From Robertmurraya dakarensis (lineage in GTDB: Bacteria; Bacillota; Bacilli; Bacillales; Cytobacillaceae), in NCBI RefSeq assembly GCF_900156875.1, contig NZ_LT707409.1:544237-608236 (forward strand): 64,000 nucleotides of DNA, read 5' to 3'. The position numbers and the translations under genes were made by a program. The notes under the pieces are model-generated. The model saw nothing but the letters and a program-made list of their open reading frames with translations. It did no database searches and was not told where the DNA came from. Shown piece by piece: positions 1-7,941 of this stretch; positions within the stretch are counted from its first letter, which is position 1; each line of letters begins with the position of its first letter.

Positions 1-469
1 CAGGGCTAACTTCATCTTCGGGATCCTCTTTTGAAAAAACGGTCACAGTCTTCAACCATTTTTCATCTAAACTCACATCAAAGAGTAGATTCTTTGAGTG
101 TACGACTTCCATTATTGTTTCTGAATACCATTCTTTCTCTCCGATAAATCCTATGGCATCCGAGTGGTCGATGAAATATTCAATTTCATATGGAGTAGAA
201 GCGGTATTAATCGGAACAAGAACAGCTCCAATGGCACCACATGCAAACCAAAGGTAGTAAAATTCAGGTCGATTACTTATAAGAATAGCGACTTTGTCAC
301 CTTTTTTTACGTTTTTTGATTTAAGATAATTTGCTGTTTGAATAACAGTATCTAATAGATCCTCGTATGTTACGCAGTCATCTTCATAGTAAAGAAACAC
401 TTTTTTAGGATGCAGCTCTCTTTTTTCTTTGATTACATCAAATATCGTTTTTCTTCCAGTAATGATCAT
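1..469 (-). CDS. AMP-binding acyl-CoA synthetase, N-terminal part (runs off window)
   Basis: Reading leftwards from an ATG at 469 the frame is open to the window edge, giving about 156 residues that begin MIITGRKTIFDVIKEK. The sequence has the layout of the ANL (acyl-CoA synthetase) N-terminal domain: a YEDLL.....ANYL segment, KKGDKVAILISNRPEFYYLW and the ACGAIGAVLVPINT stretch. The enzyme would activate a carboxylic acid to its CoA thioester with ATP. An AGGGGG ribosome binding site lies just upstream. It starts 22 bp after the stop of the fatty-acid transporter, so the two form one operon in which an imported acid is activated. The substrate cannot be told from the visible third of the protein. 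Confidence 0.85.
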   Translation of the reverse strand, partial: MIITGRKTIFDVIKEKRELHPKKVFLYYEDDCVTYEDLLDTVIQTANYLKSKNVKKGDKVAILISNRPEFYYLWFACGAIGAVLVPINTASTPYEIEYFIDHSDAIGFIGEKEWYSETIMEVVHSKNLLFDVSLDEKWLKTVTVFSKEDPEDEVSP

Positions 470-490
470 TTAGAAACCCCCTGTAGCAAG

Positions 491-1828
491 TCAAAATAAC
501 ATGGGAATAAAGGTTACCCCGATAGCTGAAATGATAAATAGTATAAACATAGAAACTAGACAGTAGCCCCAAATATCTTTCAGACTTAATCCTGATAAGC
601 CTAAAGCTGGTAATACAAAGAATGGTTGTAATAGATTTGTGACAAGGTCACCGATCGATACGGTATTAACAGCAACCGATACAGGAACCCCCAAAGCTTT
701 TGCTGCATCAACCATGATCGGTCCCTGCACCTGCCATTGGCCTCCTGCGGATGGAACAAATATATTCAAAATAGCGGCAGAAAGGAAACTTAAGAACGGG
801 AATGTAAATTCATTCGAAATCGCTACAACCCAATTTGAAATCACAACAGCTAAGCCTGAGCCCATCATCATCCCCATAATTCCGGCATAAAAAGGGAACT
901 GGAGCGCAATTCCGCCAGCAGAAGGCATTCCTTCAATAATGGCATGTACATAGCTTCCTGGTGACCCGTGCAGGGCAAGACCCAAAATGAGAAAAGCAAA
1001 GTTTAAGATATTTAATTCAAGGTTGAACCCATTTTTGGAAAAATACATAAATAACCAAATAAGTCCAAGTGCAACAATGATGTAATTTAATAGTTTGCTA
1101 TTGTTTAATCTGTCAGCAATCGTTCGTTGTTCCTTTACAAGACTTGTTTCTAAAGAAGCTGCTTGTTCGTCCTTTGACTGATACGGAATAACATCCTCAG
1201 AGTTTGGCATCATTTTAGTGTAAGCGTATATGACAGCTACCAATCCAACAATACCAACAAATAACATTGTAGGGCTGAAAATCGTTTGTGTTAATGGAAT
1301 TAGTCCAATCTTGTCCTCTAAAGAGTGGCCTGGTGTGTTGACGAGGAGAGGGGCTGTTACGGTAATGCTTATTGGCAAAGTAGCGATTGTGGCCGTATAA
1401 GCAGCCGCAATTAAGATTCTAAAATCTGCAGCAGGTACATTTCTGGCAACTTCAATGGCAAACAAAGTTCCAAGAACAAAGCCTAACCCCCAGCTTAAAT
1501 AACCCCCAACAGCTGCAACTAGCATGGTAATGATAATCGCGGACTTTTGTGTTTTTGGAATTTGTGCTCCTTTTTGAACCCATTTTTGAACGATCGGTGC
1601 CTTCACAAGAGCATAGCCAGTAATAATGATCAGCACCATTTGAGTTGTAAAGGCTAGGAATCCCCAAAATCCGTTATACCAATGTTCGACCATAGCAAAA
1701 AGGGACTCCCCTGTAATGGTCATTCCCATAAACATGACGATTAAAGTTAAGATAATGGCAAAAATAAATGCATCTGGTAAAAACTTTTCTACTCCCACTT
1801 TGAATCGTTGCGAAATAGCACGTAACAT
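491..1828 (-). CDS. AtoE-like short-chain fatty acid transporter
   Basis: A very hydrophobic protein of about 445 residues with many predicted membrane helices, matching the TIGR00366/AtoE short-chain fatty acid transporter family. Supporting segments are the N-terminal RFLPDAFIFA-like stretch (here EKFLPDAFIFAIILTLIV) and the late FVPSAGGQWQVQGPI motif, which is typical of this family. The start at 1828 (MLRAISQRF) is chosen because a GAGGAGG ribosome binding site lies just upstream; a longer frame to 1861 has no such site. It would move a small carboxylate across the cytoplasmic membrane and is followed at once by an acyl-CoA synthetase gene. The divergent TetR gene at 2079 probably controls both. 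The family assignment is firm; the substrate is inferred. Confidence 0.9.
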   Translation of the reverse strand: MLRAISQRFKVGVEKFLPDAFIFAIILTLIVMFMGMTITGESLFAMVEHWYNGFWGFLAFTTQMVLIIITGYALVKAPIVQKWVQKGAQIPKTQKSAIIITMLVAAVGGYLSWGLGFVLGTLFAIEVARNVPAADFRILIAAAYTATIATLPISITVTAPLLVNTPGHSLEDKIGLIPLTQTIFSPTMLFVGIVGLVAVIYAYTKMMPNSEDVIPYQSKDEQAASLETSLVKEQRTIADRLNNSKLLNYIIVALGLIWLFMYFSKNGFNLELNILNFAFLILGLALHGSPGSYVHAIIEGMPSAGGIALQFPFYAGIMGMMMGSGLAVVISNWVVAISNEFTFPFLSFLSAAILNIFVPSAGGQWQVQGPIMVDAAKALGVPVSVAVNTVSIGDLVTNLLQPFFVLPALGLSGLSLKDIWGYCLVSMFILFIISAIGVTFIPMLF

Positions 1829-1962
1829 ACATTTCCTCCTCACTAATTTTTTGAAAAACATAATTGAATTTGGTCTTGTATTATCTAAGGTGGAATTAGC
1901 TGTGTCAACTTTAACGCTGATGTATCAAGAACGCTTAGGGGTGTTAACGCTTTCATTATAGG

Positions 1963-1975
1963 GTTGACGGTCAAC
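1963..1975. promoter_or_regulatory. Perfect palindrome (6+1+6) in divergent promoter region
   Basis: GTTGAC-G-GTCAAC is a perfect inverted repeat between the divergent transporter and TetR genes. It is a plausible operator, but it could also be part of a promoter element because TTGAC resembles a -35 box. Confidence 0.45.
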
Positions 1976-1998
1976 TTAATTGCTGTGAAAATATAATA

Positions 1999-2035
1999 GA
2001 CTATAGTCTCTGAGATTAGTTTCGCAAACTATAGT
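1999..2035. promoter_or_regulatory. Repeated ACTATAGT palindromes, candidate TetR operator
   Basis: GACTATAGTC (1999-2008) is a perfect 10-bp palindrome, and the core ACTATAGT recurs at 2028-2035, 28 bp further on. Both sit just upstream of the tetR start at 2079 and within the divergent intergenic region. This is the arrangement expected of an autoregulatory TetR operator pair. The sites are seen directly; the binding protein is inferred. Confidence 0.45.
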
Positions 2036-2078
2036 ATATTTGTCAATATATTTATAATTTTTTGAAAAAGGTGAAAAT

Positions 2079-2675
2079 ATGAACCTACGACAGCAAAAAA
2101 CAATGGAAACGAAAAGAAAAATTCTAACCACTGCGATCAAATTATTTAATGAAAAAGGCTTTAGTCATGTGACAGTAGATGAGATTATTGAAAAAACGTC
2201 TACATCAAAAGGGGCATTTTATAATCATTTTAAGAGCAAACACGATATATTCCTTGAAAAGTTTAAAGAAATTGATCATTTTTATGTCAATGAAATCCTG
2301 CCTAAATTAAAACCTCTTAAAACAGCAGAAGCAAAACTAAAATATTTTTTATATTTGGAAATGGAATACATTGAAAAAGATTTAGGCTGGGATGTCACAC
2401 GTACGATCTATGAGCAAGAGCTCAATACGGAAAGAGAAAGTTTCTTTCTAGATGAAAATCGACCGCTCTATCATATTTTGAAGAAAATTTTTGAAGAGGG
2501 ACAAAAGAATGGTGAATTTCGCCAGGATCTCACATCTGAACGGTTGGTCGTGATGCTGTCCCGTGTAATAAGGGGATTTTTATATGACTGGAGCATCAAG
2601 AAGGGAAGTTTTTCTCTAGTAGACGAGCATATTGAACTTTTTAATATTGTGATTGAAGGGTTAATGAAAAGGTAA
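2079..2675 (+). CDS. TetR/AcrR family transcriptional regulator
   Basis: A 198-residue protein with a classic TetR N-terminal helix-turn-helix at about residues 10-56: TKRKILTTAIKLFNEKGF, then VTVDEIIEKTSTSKGAFYNHF and KSKHDIF. The rest is an all-helical ligand-binding domain of usual length. An AAAAGGTG ribosome binding site precedes the ATG. It is divergent from the fatty-acid transporter/acyl-CoA synthetase operon, with palindromic sites in between, so it most likely represses that operon in response to an acyl-CoA or acid. The effector is not known. Confidence 0.93.
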   Translation: MNLRQQKTMETKRKILTTAIKLFNEKGFSHVTVDEIIEKTSTSKGAFYNHFKSKHDIFLEKFKEIDHFYVNEILPKLKPLKTAEAKLKYFLYLEMEYIEKDLGWDVTRTIYEQELNTERESFFLDENRPLYHILKKIFEEGQKNGEFRQDLTSERLVVMLSRVIRGFLYDWSIKKGSFSLVDEHIELFNIVIEGLMKR

Positions 2676-2799
2676 GGGATGGAGGGAAATTAAGGGCATG
2701 TCCCTTGGTAGGGTGAATTAATCCTGTAGGGAGATACACCCTTATTTTCTTCTGATTTAACACAATTAGCATTAACCTTTGGTCGATAATCCATATTAT

Positions 2800-2819
2800 G
2801 CCTCTAATAAAATAGAGGC
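2800..2819. terminator. Small hairpin after tetR
   Basis: GCCTCTA-ATAAAA-TAGAGGC is a perfect 7-bp stem, followed by a second short stem GCTCC...GGAGC at 2818-2833. There is no clear T-run, so intrinsic termination is only possible. Confidence 0.3.
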
Positions 2820-2891
2820 TCCAAGGACGGAGCAGGGCCTCACAAGCACTAATTAAACATTTCGATAATTTGACATATAATTCCCTCTTTT

Positions 2892-2907
2892 AGTGACTTA
2901 TATCACG
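2892..2907. promoter_or_regulatory. Fnr/Crp-like palindrome
   Basis: AGTGA-CTTATA-TCACG resembles the Bacillus Fnr consensus TGTGA-N6-TCACA with one mismatch in each half-site. It lies 58 bp upstream of the small membrane protein at 2965. Anaerobic control is inferred from the motif only. Confidence 0.35.
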
Positions 2908-2964
2908 TTTGATTGTTTAAAAATTATTTACAATATTCTTAAGTTAATTAAAGGGGGAAGACAA

Positions 2965-3129
2965 ATGTTAATCGCTTGGGTGCTTTCTATTCTTTTATTC
3001 GTAATCGGTATTGGTTCATCAGTTGTGATCATGGAAGGACTGAAAGAAAGAGATGAAGTTGATTTAGCAAATTTACAAGTGAATGCATTGCCTTTTAAAA
3101 ATAAACAAACTACAAAGCGAGCAGGATAA
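2965..3129 (+). CDS. Small single-span membrane protein (54 aa)
   Basis: A 54-residue protein starting MLIAWVLSILLFVIGIGSS, with one membrane helix at about residues 3-25 followed by a short charged tail (EGLKERDEVDLANL). The ATG at 2965 has a strong AAAGGGGGA ribosome binding site 7-8 nt upstream; a longer frame back to 2893 lacks one. The gene is flanked by an Fnr-like site and a good intrinsic terminator, so it is a single-gene transcript. I do not recognise a family. Single-span peptides of this type often act as small membrane regulators, but no function can be assigned. Confidence 0.7.
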   Translation: MLIAWVLSILLFVIGIGSSVVIMEGLKERDEVDLANLQVNALPFKNKQTTKRAG

Positions 3130-3168
3130 TGATATTGGATAATGAACAACATTTTGTAATGAAATCAC

Positions 3169-3195
3169 CCCCGAATAGGACCATTCGGGGTTTTT
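3169..3195 (+). terminator. Intrinsic terminator
   Basis: CCCCGAAT (3169-3176) and ATTCGGGG (3183-3190) form a perfect 8-bp stem with a 6-nt loop followed by TTTTT. It ends the small membrane protein transcript. Confidence 0.85.
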
Positions 3196-3446
3196 CAATT
3201 TTATCAAAAAAAACTAGATAGAGAGAGTTATACCTGTTGTTAATCTGATTAGAGAATTAGATAAAAAATGGCAAATGTTTAAATTAACAATAAAAACATT
3301 ATGTTAACTTCAATAAATTAGGTATCTAGCAATTCCTCAAGAAAGGCATACATACCTCGCAGACTTGAAAGGGGTCAGTATAGAAGAAATAAGGCAATAT
3401 TGATATGCTTATTAATAAATGCATTAGATGAAGGTAGTGAAAAAAC

Positions 3447-4652
3447 ATGCTGCAGCAACTACAAAAAACAATCGACCGAGTCATAAAAGAAATATGGGTT
3501 TCAAATATATCTAAAGACTATGACTCTTATTATTTGCTTAAAGAAGATTCGCTAAAGAATGCACTTTATTATCATTTAAGGACTAAGCTTAACAAACTGT
3601 TAATTGAGAATAACTTGAGAATATACACAGAGTATCATTACAAAGGTTTTATTGCGGACCTTGCTATTGTAAAACTTACTGAAAATCCTGGTAACAATCA
3701 TCATTTGAAAGATGATGTAGAGGCTGTTCTGGCAATCGTAGAAATTAAATATAAATCAGGTTGGAATGCTCAGCCGTTCATGGATGATATTCAAAAGATT
3801 AAGAGCTATTTAGAAAAAACACCTAAAGATACAGCACAATATTATCTTGGGTTTGTTCATGAGATAGAATATGAAAATATCGAGGGAGATTCTTGGTTAA
3901 CGAAATCTCAGCAAAAATGGGCGAAAGGTAGATTGACAGAGATGTCCGGGCACTATATAGGCGATGAGATGGTCTGGAATGTTCTCTCTTATAATGGAAT
4001 GAATGAGGATTTCGAGTGGAGATACCGTTTTACAAGAGAAGAGCTGGAAGATGCAGCTTCTAGTTTTAACGAGGCTAAATATTCCCATGAACTTTATCAC
4101 CATTTTTTAGATGTCGTTAGTAGAGAAGAAGGTGTAACTGAAAACTTAAGAGATGCGGTGAAGTATTTAATCTATTGGAAACTTGGGAAGGTCTCCACAA
4201 CAAGAACCTCAGCGAGCGAGGAAATAGAGATCGAAGGACACACCTTTTACGTTTCGGGCGGGACGGCTTCTCATAGTAATTTTATTGAAAAAGCAATAAC
4301 AAAGGAAATGCTTAAATATGGATTGAAATTTCGAGATGGCCAACTATCTTATACAGAGTTTAAAGGGTTAGTGGCCCAATTGACAAAGACATCCATTGTA
4401 TTGCCTGCATTTTTTATACATACTTGGAAACCTTCCGAATATCCGATCTTAGATGTAAAAGTGTGGAGAACTTACAAGTGGAACAAGGGTGACATGGTTA
4501 AAAAGTACACCAAACCGAATTCATGGAATCATTATGAGGAATATACCGATTTTTTTAGTGGTTTAGTTAAAGATTCGGATTTGGATTGGCGAAATGTTGA
4601 TAAGGGATTATGGGGAATGTGTGATGGACTAAAAGAGGAATCTGTTGACTGA
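3447..4652 (+). CDS. PD-(D/E)XK-like nuclease protein with unassigned C-terminal domain
   Basis: A 401-residue protein. In the N-terminal third, FIADLAIV (Asp71) and AIVEIKYKSG (Glu99-x-Lys101) give the D...ExK signature of the PD-(D/E)XK nuclease fold, with the hydrophobic strands expected around it. The C-terminal half contains ILPAFFIHTWKPSEYPILD followed by VKVWRTY; this faintly recalls helix-rich base-excision glycosylase-like domains, but the match is too weak to name. The gene stands alone between the terminator at 3195 and a palindromic repeat at 4691, with a weak AAGGTAG ribosome binding site. The likely role is a defence or DNA-processing nuclease, inferred from fold and isolation only. 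Confidence 0.75.
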   Translation: MLQQLQKTIDRVIKEIWVSNISKDYDSYYLLKEDSLKNALYYHLRTKLNKLLIENNLRIYTEYHYKGFIADLAIVKLTENPGNNHHLKDDVEAVLAIVEIKYKSGWNAQPFMDDIQKIKSYLEKTPKDTAQYYLGFVHEIEYENIEGDSWLTKSQQKWAKGRLTEMSGHYIGDEMVWNVLSYNGMNEDFEWRYRFTREELEDAASSFNEAKYSHELYHHFLDVVSREEGVTENLRDAVKYLIYWKLGKVSTTRTSASEEIEIEGHTFYVSGGTASHSNFIEKAITKEMLKYGLKFRDGQLSYTEFKGLVAQLTKTSIVLPAFFIHTWKPSEYPILDVKVWRTYKWNKGDMVKKYTKPNSWNHYEEYTDFFSGLVKDSDLDWRNVDKGLWGMCDGLKEESVD

Positions 4653-4690
4653 GGCGTTATAGATGTCGAGGGGAATCAATATTGAGTATT

Positions 4691-4742
4691 AGTGCCTGTA
4701 CCTCACCGTAGTAAAGCATTACTGCAGTGGGGGACAGGCACT
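4691..4742. repeat. Palindromic intergenic repeat, copy 1
   Basis: AGTGCCTG...TAGTAAAGCATTACTGCAG...GGGGACAGGCACT. The outer arms AGTGCCTG/CAGGCACT pair perfectly and the centre TAAAGCATTACTG is shared with the other copies. This is one of about twelve copies or part copies in the window. Confidence 0.85.
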
Positions 4743-4884
4743 CAGTTTTGAGACCGTACCTATTATTATTTTAAAAAATTAGAATATTCAAAATTATAAT
4801 TGACGGATAGTATGATTCGATTTACATTATAAATAGTAGTTATGGCAGAAGACAGGCTGATGACCAAAAGGAGATGGGAAATGG

Positions 4885-5643
4885 ATGAACCAAGATGTAA
4901 GAAGTCGAAAAGAAAGTGCCAGTCTTTTATTAAAATGCATGAACGAAATGGAGAAGTATGATATTTCACCCGTTTTGGAAACAAATATGCCGGGGTGGCA
5001 TACTCATCCTTCGTTAGGAATGGTTCATAACCATCGAAATTTTGAACAAAGCGGATATTATGCTCAAACACTTGTTATGTCTGAACATACCGGCGCCCAT
5101 GTGGATGCTCCCATCCATATCCATGGAAAACTGGCGTCAATAGATGAAATCCCGATTGACGCCATGATAGGCCCTTATAAAAAATACGACATTACCTCCT
5201 ATAAACCAAAGGCAGGAGAGCCGGTCACCTTGGAGATCCTGAAAGAAATTGAGGAACGAGACAATTTTAGACTGGAAAAAGGTGATATTGTTTTACTTGA
5301 TTTTGGCTGGGATCAGTACTTTAAACCAGACAGCAAGGATCCCCATGAACGGGAATGGTGGGGGAAAAACGAACCTGGATTAACAGAGGAAGCGTGCAAA
5401 TATTTTTATGAAGCTGGAATAAAGGCAGTAGGTTCAGATACACCTGCTGCGGATATTTGTATCGTAAACGGGAACATCATCAGCGCATTTGGACATGCCC
5501 AGTACTTTCTTCCAAACAACATTTTGATTTTGGAAGGCCTGCAAAATTTAAATAAAATCCCAATTGAGGGTGTCTTCCTGGCAACTCCATTAAAAATTAA
5601 GGGAGGTTCCGGTTCACCCATTCGGCCTATAGTGTTTGGCTAA
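4885..5643 (+). CDS. Cyclase-family metal-dependent hydrolase (kynurenine formamidase-like)
   Basis: A 252-residue protein of the cyclase family (PF04199), which includes kynurenine formamidase and isatin hydrolase. The metal-binding signature is SEHTGAHVDAPIHIHG at about residues 69-84, and VLLDFGWDQYF and a late SAFGHAQYFLPNN segment are also typical. Members hydrolyse amide or lactam bonds of small metabolites in the cytoplasm with Mn or Zn. The start is the ATG at 4885, 11 nt after AAGGAGA. It is followed at 5831 by an acyl-CoA dehydrogenase, but 180 bp with a hairpin separate them, so co-transcription is uncertain. The substrate is not identifiable from sequence. Confidence 0.9.
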   Translation: MNQDVRSRKESASLLLKCMNEMEKYDISPVLETNMPGWHTHPSLGMVHNHRNFEQSGYYAQTLVMSEHTGAHVDAPIHIHGKLASIDEIPIDAMIGPYKKYDITSYKPKAGEPVTLEILKEIEERDNFRLEKGDIVLLDFGWDQYFKPDSKDPHEREWWGKNEPGLTEEACKYFYEAGIKAVGSDTPAADICIVNGNIISAFGHAQYFLPNNILILEGLQNLNKIPIEGVFLATPLKIKGGSGSPIRPIVFG

Positions 5644-5736
5644 GGTGCAGGCGTATTTAGAGCCAAAGTGCCGTAGTTTGCTAGCTCCCTTTACACTAAA
5701 GACCGAGACTCGTACCACATAATCGGGGTCACGCAA

Positions 5737-5768
5737 GCAAAACGTAAATATAATGATGCACGTTTTGC
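5737..5768. terminator. Stem-loop between cyclase and acyl-CoA dehydrogenase genes
   Basis: GCAAAACGT (5737-5745) and ACGTTTTGC (5760-5768) form a perfect 9-bp stem with a 14-nt loop. No T-run follows directly, so it may be a weak terminator or an RNA processing structure. Confidence 0.4.
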
Positions 5769-5830
5769 CGGCTGGCCCCTTTCTACTGGCTCATTTTTAC
5801 TAAAAAATCACTGAGGGAAGGATGATAAAG

Positions 5831-7024
5831 ATGGATTTCTCGTATACGGAAAAGGAAGAAGCATTTCGTAATGAACTTAGAACATGGTTGGAAGCAAATC
5901 TACCAGAAGGATGGTTGGATGGTACATACCCCTACCCTGCACTTGATAAAGAAAACGAAGCCTTTTTAAGAGACTGGCAGCGCAAATTATCTGAAGGAGG
6001 GTGGGCTGGAATTTCCTGGCCTGTTGAGTACGGGGGCAGAGGTGCAACTTTATTGGAAGAAGTGATATATGCACAGGAAATGGCTAGAGTTAATGCTCCT
6101 CCAGTGGTGAACTTTATCGGAACAGCCATGGTTGGCCCAACTCTCTTACAAATCGGAACAGAATACCAAAAGAAGAAATACGTTCCAAAGATATTAAATG
6201 GGGAAGAAATTTGGTGTCAAGGTTATTCTGAACCTAACGCAGGTTCTGACTTAGCCGCTCTTCAAACGAAAGCAGTCAAACAAGGAGATAAATGGGTTAT
6301 TAATGGCCAGAAAATATGGACCAGCGTTGCTCATTTGGCAGATAAGTGTTTCTTGCTTGCAAGAACTGATAATACTGGGAAAAAGCACGAAGGAATTACT
6401 GCATTCCTCATCGATATGCATCAGCCGGGTGTAGAAGTTAGACCAATTCGCCAAATCAATGACAACTGTGAGTTTAATGAAGTGTTCTTTAATGATGCAA
6501 TCGCTTATGATGTAGATGTAGTGGGAGAAGTCGGCCAGGGCTGGAAGGTTGGTTTGATTTTATTAAGCCATGAACGAGTAGGTGTGGCAGGAAATGTATT
6601 CAATCTTCAAAAGGTATTTGATGATTTGTGTGAGATGGCAAAGACATTGAAAAAGAATGGCCGCCCTCTTATCGAGGACCAGCTTGTCCGTCAGAAACTA
6701 CTAGGTTTCCGTGCAAGAACTAGAGCACTTCTATTAAACTATTACCGTCATTTAACCAATACGATTCGCAACGGCCGTCCTGGTCCGGAAAGTTCCATGG
6801 ATAAGCTTGCTTGGAGTGAATTGGGAAAGGAAATGCTCGGTTTTGGTGTATCCCTTCAAGGGGCAAAAGGGACATTATGGAAGGAAGATGCAGCGGTTAG
6901 TCCGGACTGGCACGTGACTTATTTGCGATCATTGGCGTATTCCATTGAAGGCGGTACTTCTGAAATTCAAAAGAATATTGTCGCTGAACGTATTCTTGGA
7001 TTGCCAAAAGATATTAAACATTAA
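5831..7024 (+). CDS. Acyl-CoA dehydrogenase
   Basis: A 397-residue flavoprotein of the acyl-CoA dehydrogenase family, which forms the alpha-beta double bond in acyl-CoA and passes electrons to ETF. Landmarks are YSEPNAGSDLAALQTKA and KWVINGQKIWTS in the FAD/substrate region, and SIEGGTSEIQKNIVAERILG near the C-terminus, where the Glu of EGGTSEIQ is the usual catalytic base position. The ATG at 5831 is preferred over 5822 because GGGAAGG lies 9-10 nt upstream of it. It sits near a cyclase-family hydrolase and, farther away, an acyl-CoA synthetase, suggesting a catabolic neighbourhood. The chain-length or branched substrate is not determined. Confidence 0.93.
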   Translation: MDFSYTEKEEAFRNELRTWLEANLPEGWLDGTYPYPALDKENEAFLRDWQRKLSEGGWAGISWPVEYGGRGATLLEEVIYAQEMARVNAPPVVNFIGTAMVGPTLLQIGTEYQKKKYVPKILNGEEIWCQGYSEPNAGSDLAALQTKAVKQGDKWVINGQKIWTSVAHLADKCFLLARTDNTGKKHEGITAFLIDMHQPGVEVRPIRQINDNCEFNEVFFNDAIAYDVDVVGEVGQGWKVGLILLSHERVGVAGNVFNLQKVFDDLCEMAKTLKKNGRPLIEDQLVRQKLLGFRARTRALLLNYYRHLTNTIRNGRPGPESSMDKLAWSELGKEMLGFGVSLQGAKGTLWKEDAAVSPDWHVTYLRSLAYSIEGGTSEIQKNIVAERILGLPKDIKH

Positions 7025-7107
7025 AATAGAACAGAATGACGGTTCCAACGGTTCATCTTGAAACGCTGGAATCGTCTCTTTGTTTTCCTTAAAAGATAGG
7101 AAGATTG

Positions 7108-7157
7108 GTACCTGTCCCTCATCATAGTAAAGCATTACTGTAGTGGGGGACAGGTAC
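7108..7157. repeat. Palindromic intergenic repeat, copy 2
   Basis: GTACCTGTCCC...ATAGTAAAGCATTACTGTAG...GGGACAGGTAC. The arm ends carry a compensatory change relative to copy 1 (GTAC/GTAC instead of GTGC/GCAC), which keeps the pairing. Confidence 0.85.
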
Positions 7158-7307
7158 TGATTTTCAGGATTAATTATATAGGTAATATTATTTTATATAA
7201 TCATTTCCCGTATTGAATCAGGCGTTTGAATATTACTAATATGATCGTTCCTCTGCTTATGAATCGGTTTAGCAGACAAAGTGTTGATTTCCATGTGTAA
7301 GAAAAAT

Positions 7308-7530
7308 AAGCGGAAAAATTCCGCTTAAATTGGGAAATATCCATATTTCCCTAAGAATAAGGGCAGTTTTTCCACTTATATGATCAAATCCTTTGTATTT
7401 TGCGATAATTGGAGAAGATAAAGGGAATTTCTACGCTTATCTCTGATTAAAAGCTCCCCCTATATACATTAAGGGGAAATTCTCCCCCTATGAATTCTCC
7501 AAACCCATTGAAGCGGGGGACAGGCACTGA
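7308..7530. repeat. Cluster of short hairpins plus a half copy of the palindromic repeat
   Basis: This 600-bp gene-free region (7025-7604) holds AAGCGGAA-AAA-TTCCGCTT (7308-7326, perfect), GGGAAATAT-CC-ATATTTCCC (7332-7351, perfect), further degenerate purine-rich blocks to about 7490, and the isolated right half GCGGGGGACAGGCACTGA (7513-7530) of the dispersed repeat. No gene is visible. It looks like layered, decaying repeat elements. Confidence 0.5.
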
Positions 7531-7556
7531 ATTTAACATAATAATAAAGTTAATCA

Positions 7557-7586
7557 TTGACATAATTGGTTTGTTATAGCTAATAT
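7557..7586 (+). promoter_or_regulatory. Sigma-A promoter of the B12-riboswitch operon
   Basis: TTGACA (7557-7562) and TAATAT (7581-7586) are separated by 18 bp and lie just upstream of the cobalamin riboswitch. Predicted transcription would begin near 7593, leaving the whole aptamer in the leader. Confidence 0.7.
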
Positions 7587-7604
7587 AGAGAAAGTTTAAT
7601 AGAG

Positions 7605-7785
7605 TTTTAGATAGGTGCTAGACATACGTTAAAGATGGCTAGCTAAAAGGGAAGTTCGGTGAAATTCCGACATGGTTCCCGCCACTGTAATTCGGAGCAA
7701 CATGCAGGATGTCACTGCTTTTTTAAAAAAAAGCGGGAAGGCGCAAGTTGTGTAGATGATAAGTCAGGAGACCTGCCTATTTAAA
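7605..7785 (+). promoter_or_regulatory. Cobalamin (adenosylcobalamin) riboswitch
   Basis: The leader contains the conserved cobalamin aptamer elements in order: ATAGGTGC near 7611, the AAAGGGAA...CGGTGAAATTCCG block, GGTTCCCGCCACTGTAA (about 7674-7690), and the B12 box AAGTCAGGAGACCTGCC (7761-7777). ATAGG at the start pairs with CCTAT at 7776-7780. Binding of adenosylcobalamin to this family lowers expression of the downstream genes. An intrinsic terminator follows at 7877, so control is most likely by premature transcription termination. TAGGAAG (7811-7817) and CTTCCTA (7870-7876) could form part of a competing stem. Confidence 0.95.
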
Positions 7786-7876
7786 TATCACTGATAAACC
7801 TACGGGAGATTAGGAAGGTGGTTAGTTTGCTGATAAAATTTTGTCATTTTTTAGACATTACCTTTTTATCTTCCTA

Positions 7877-7915
7877 GGCATTTCTGACCTCTTTCATGGT
7901 CAGAAGTGCCTTTTT
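7877..7915 (+). terminator. Riboswitch-linked intrinsic terminator
   Basis: GGCATTTCTGACC (7877-7889) and GGTCAGAAGTGCC (7898-7910) pair along 13 bp with an 8-nt loop and are followed by TTTTTATTTT. The stem sits between the B12 aptamer and the first gene, as expected of an expression platform. Confidence 0.9.
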
Positions 7916-7941
7916 ATTTTGAATTATTAGGGGGAGAAAAA

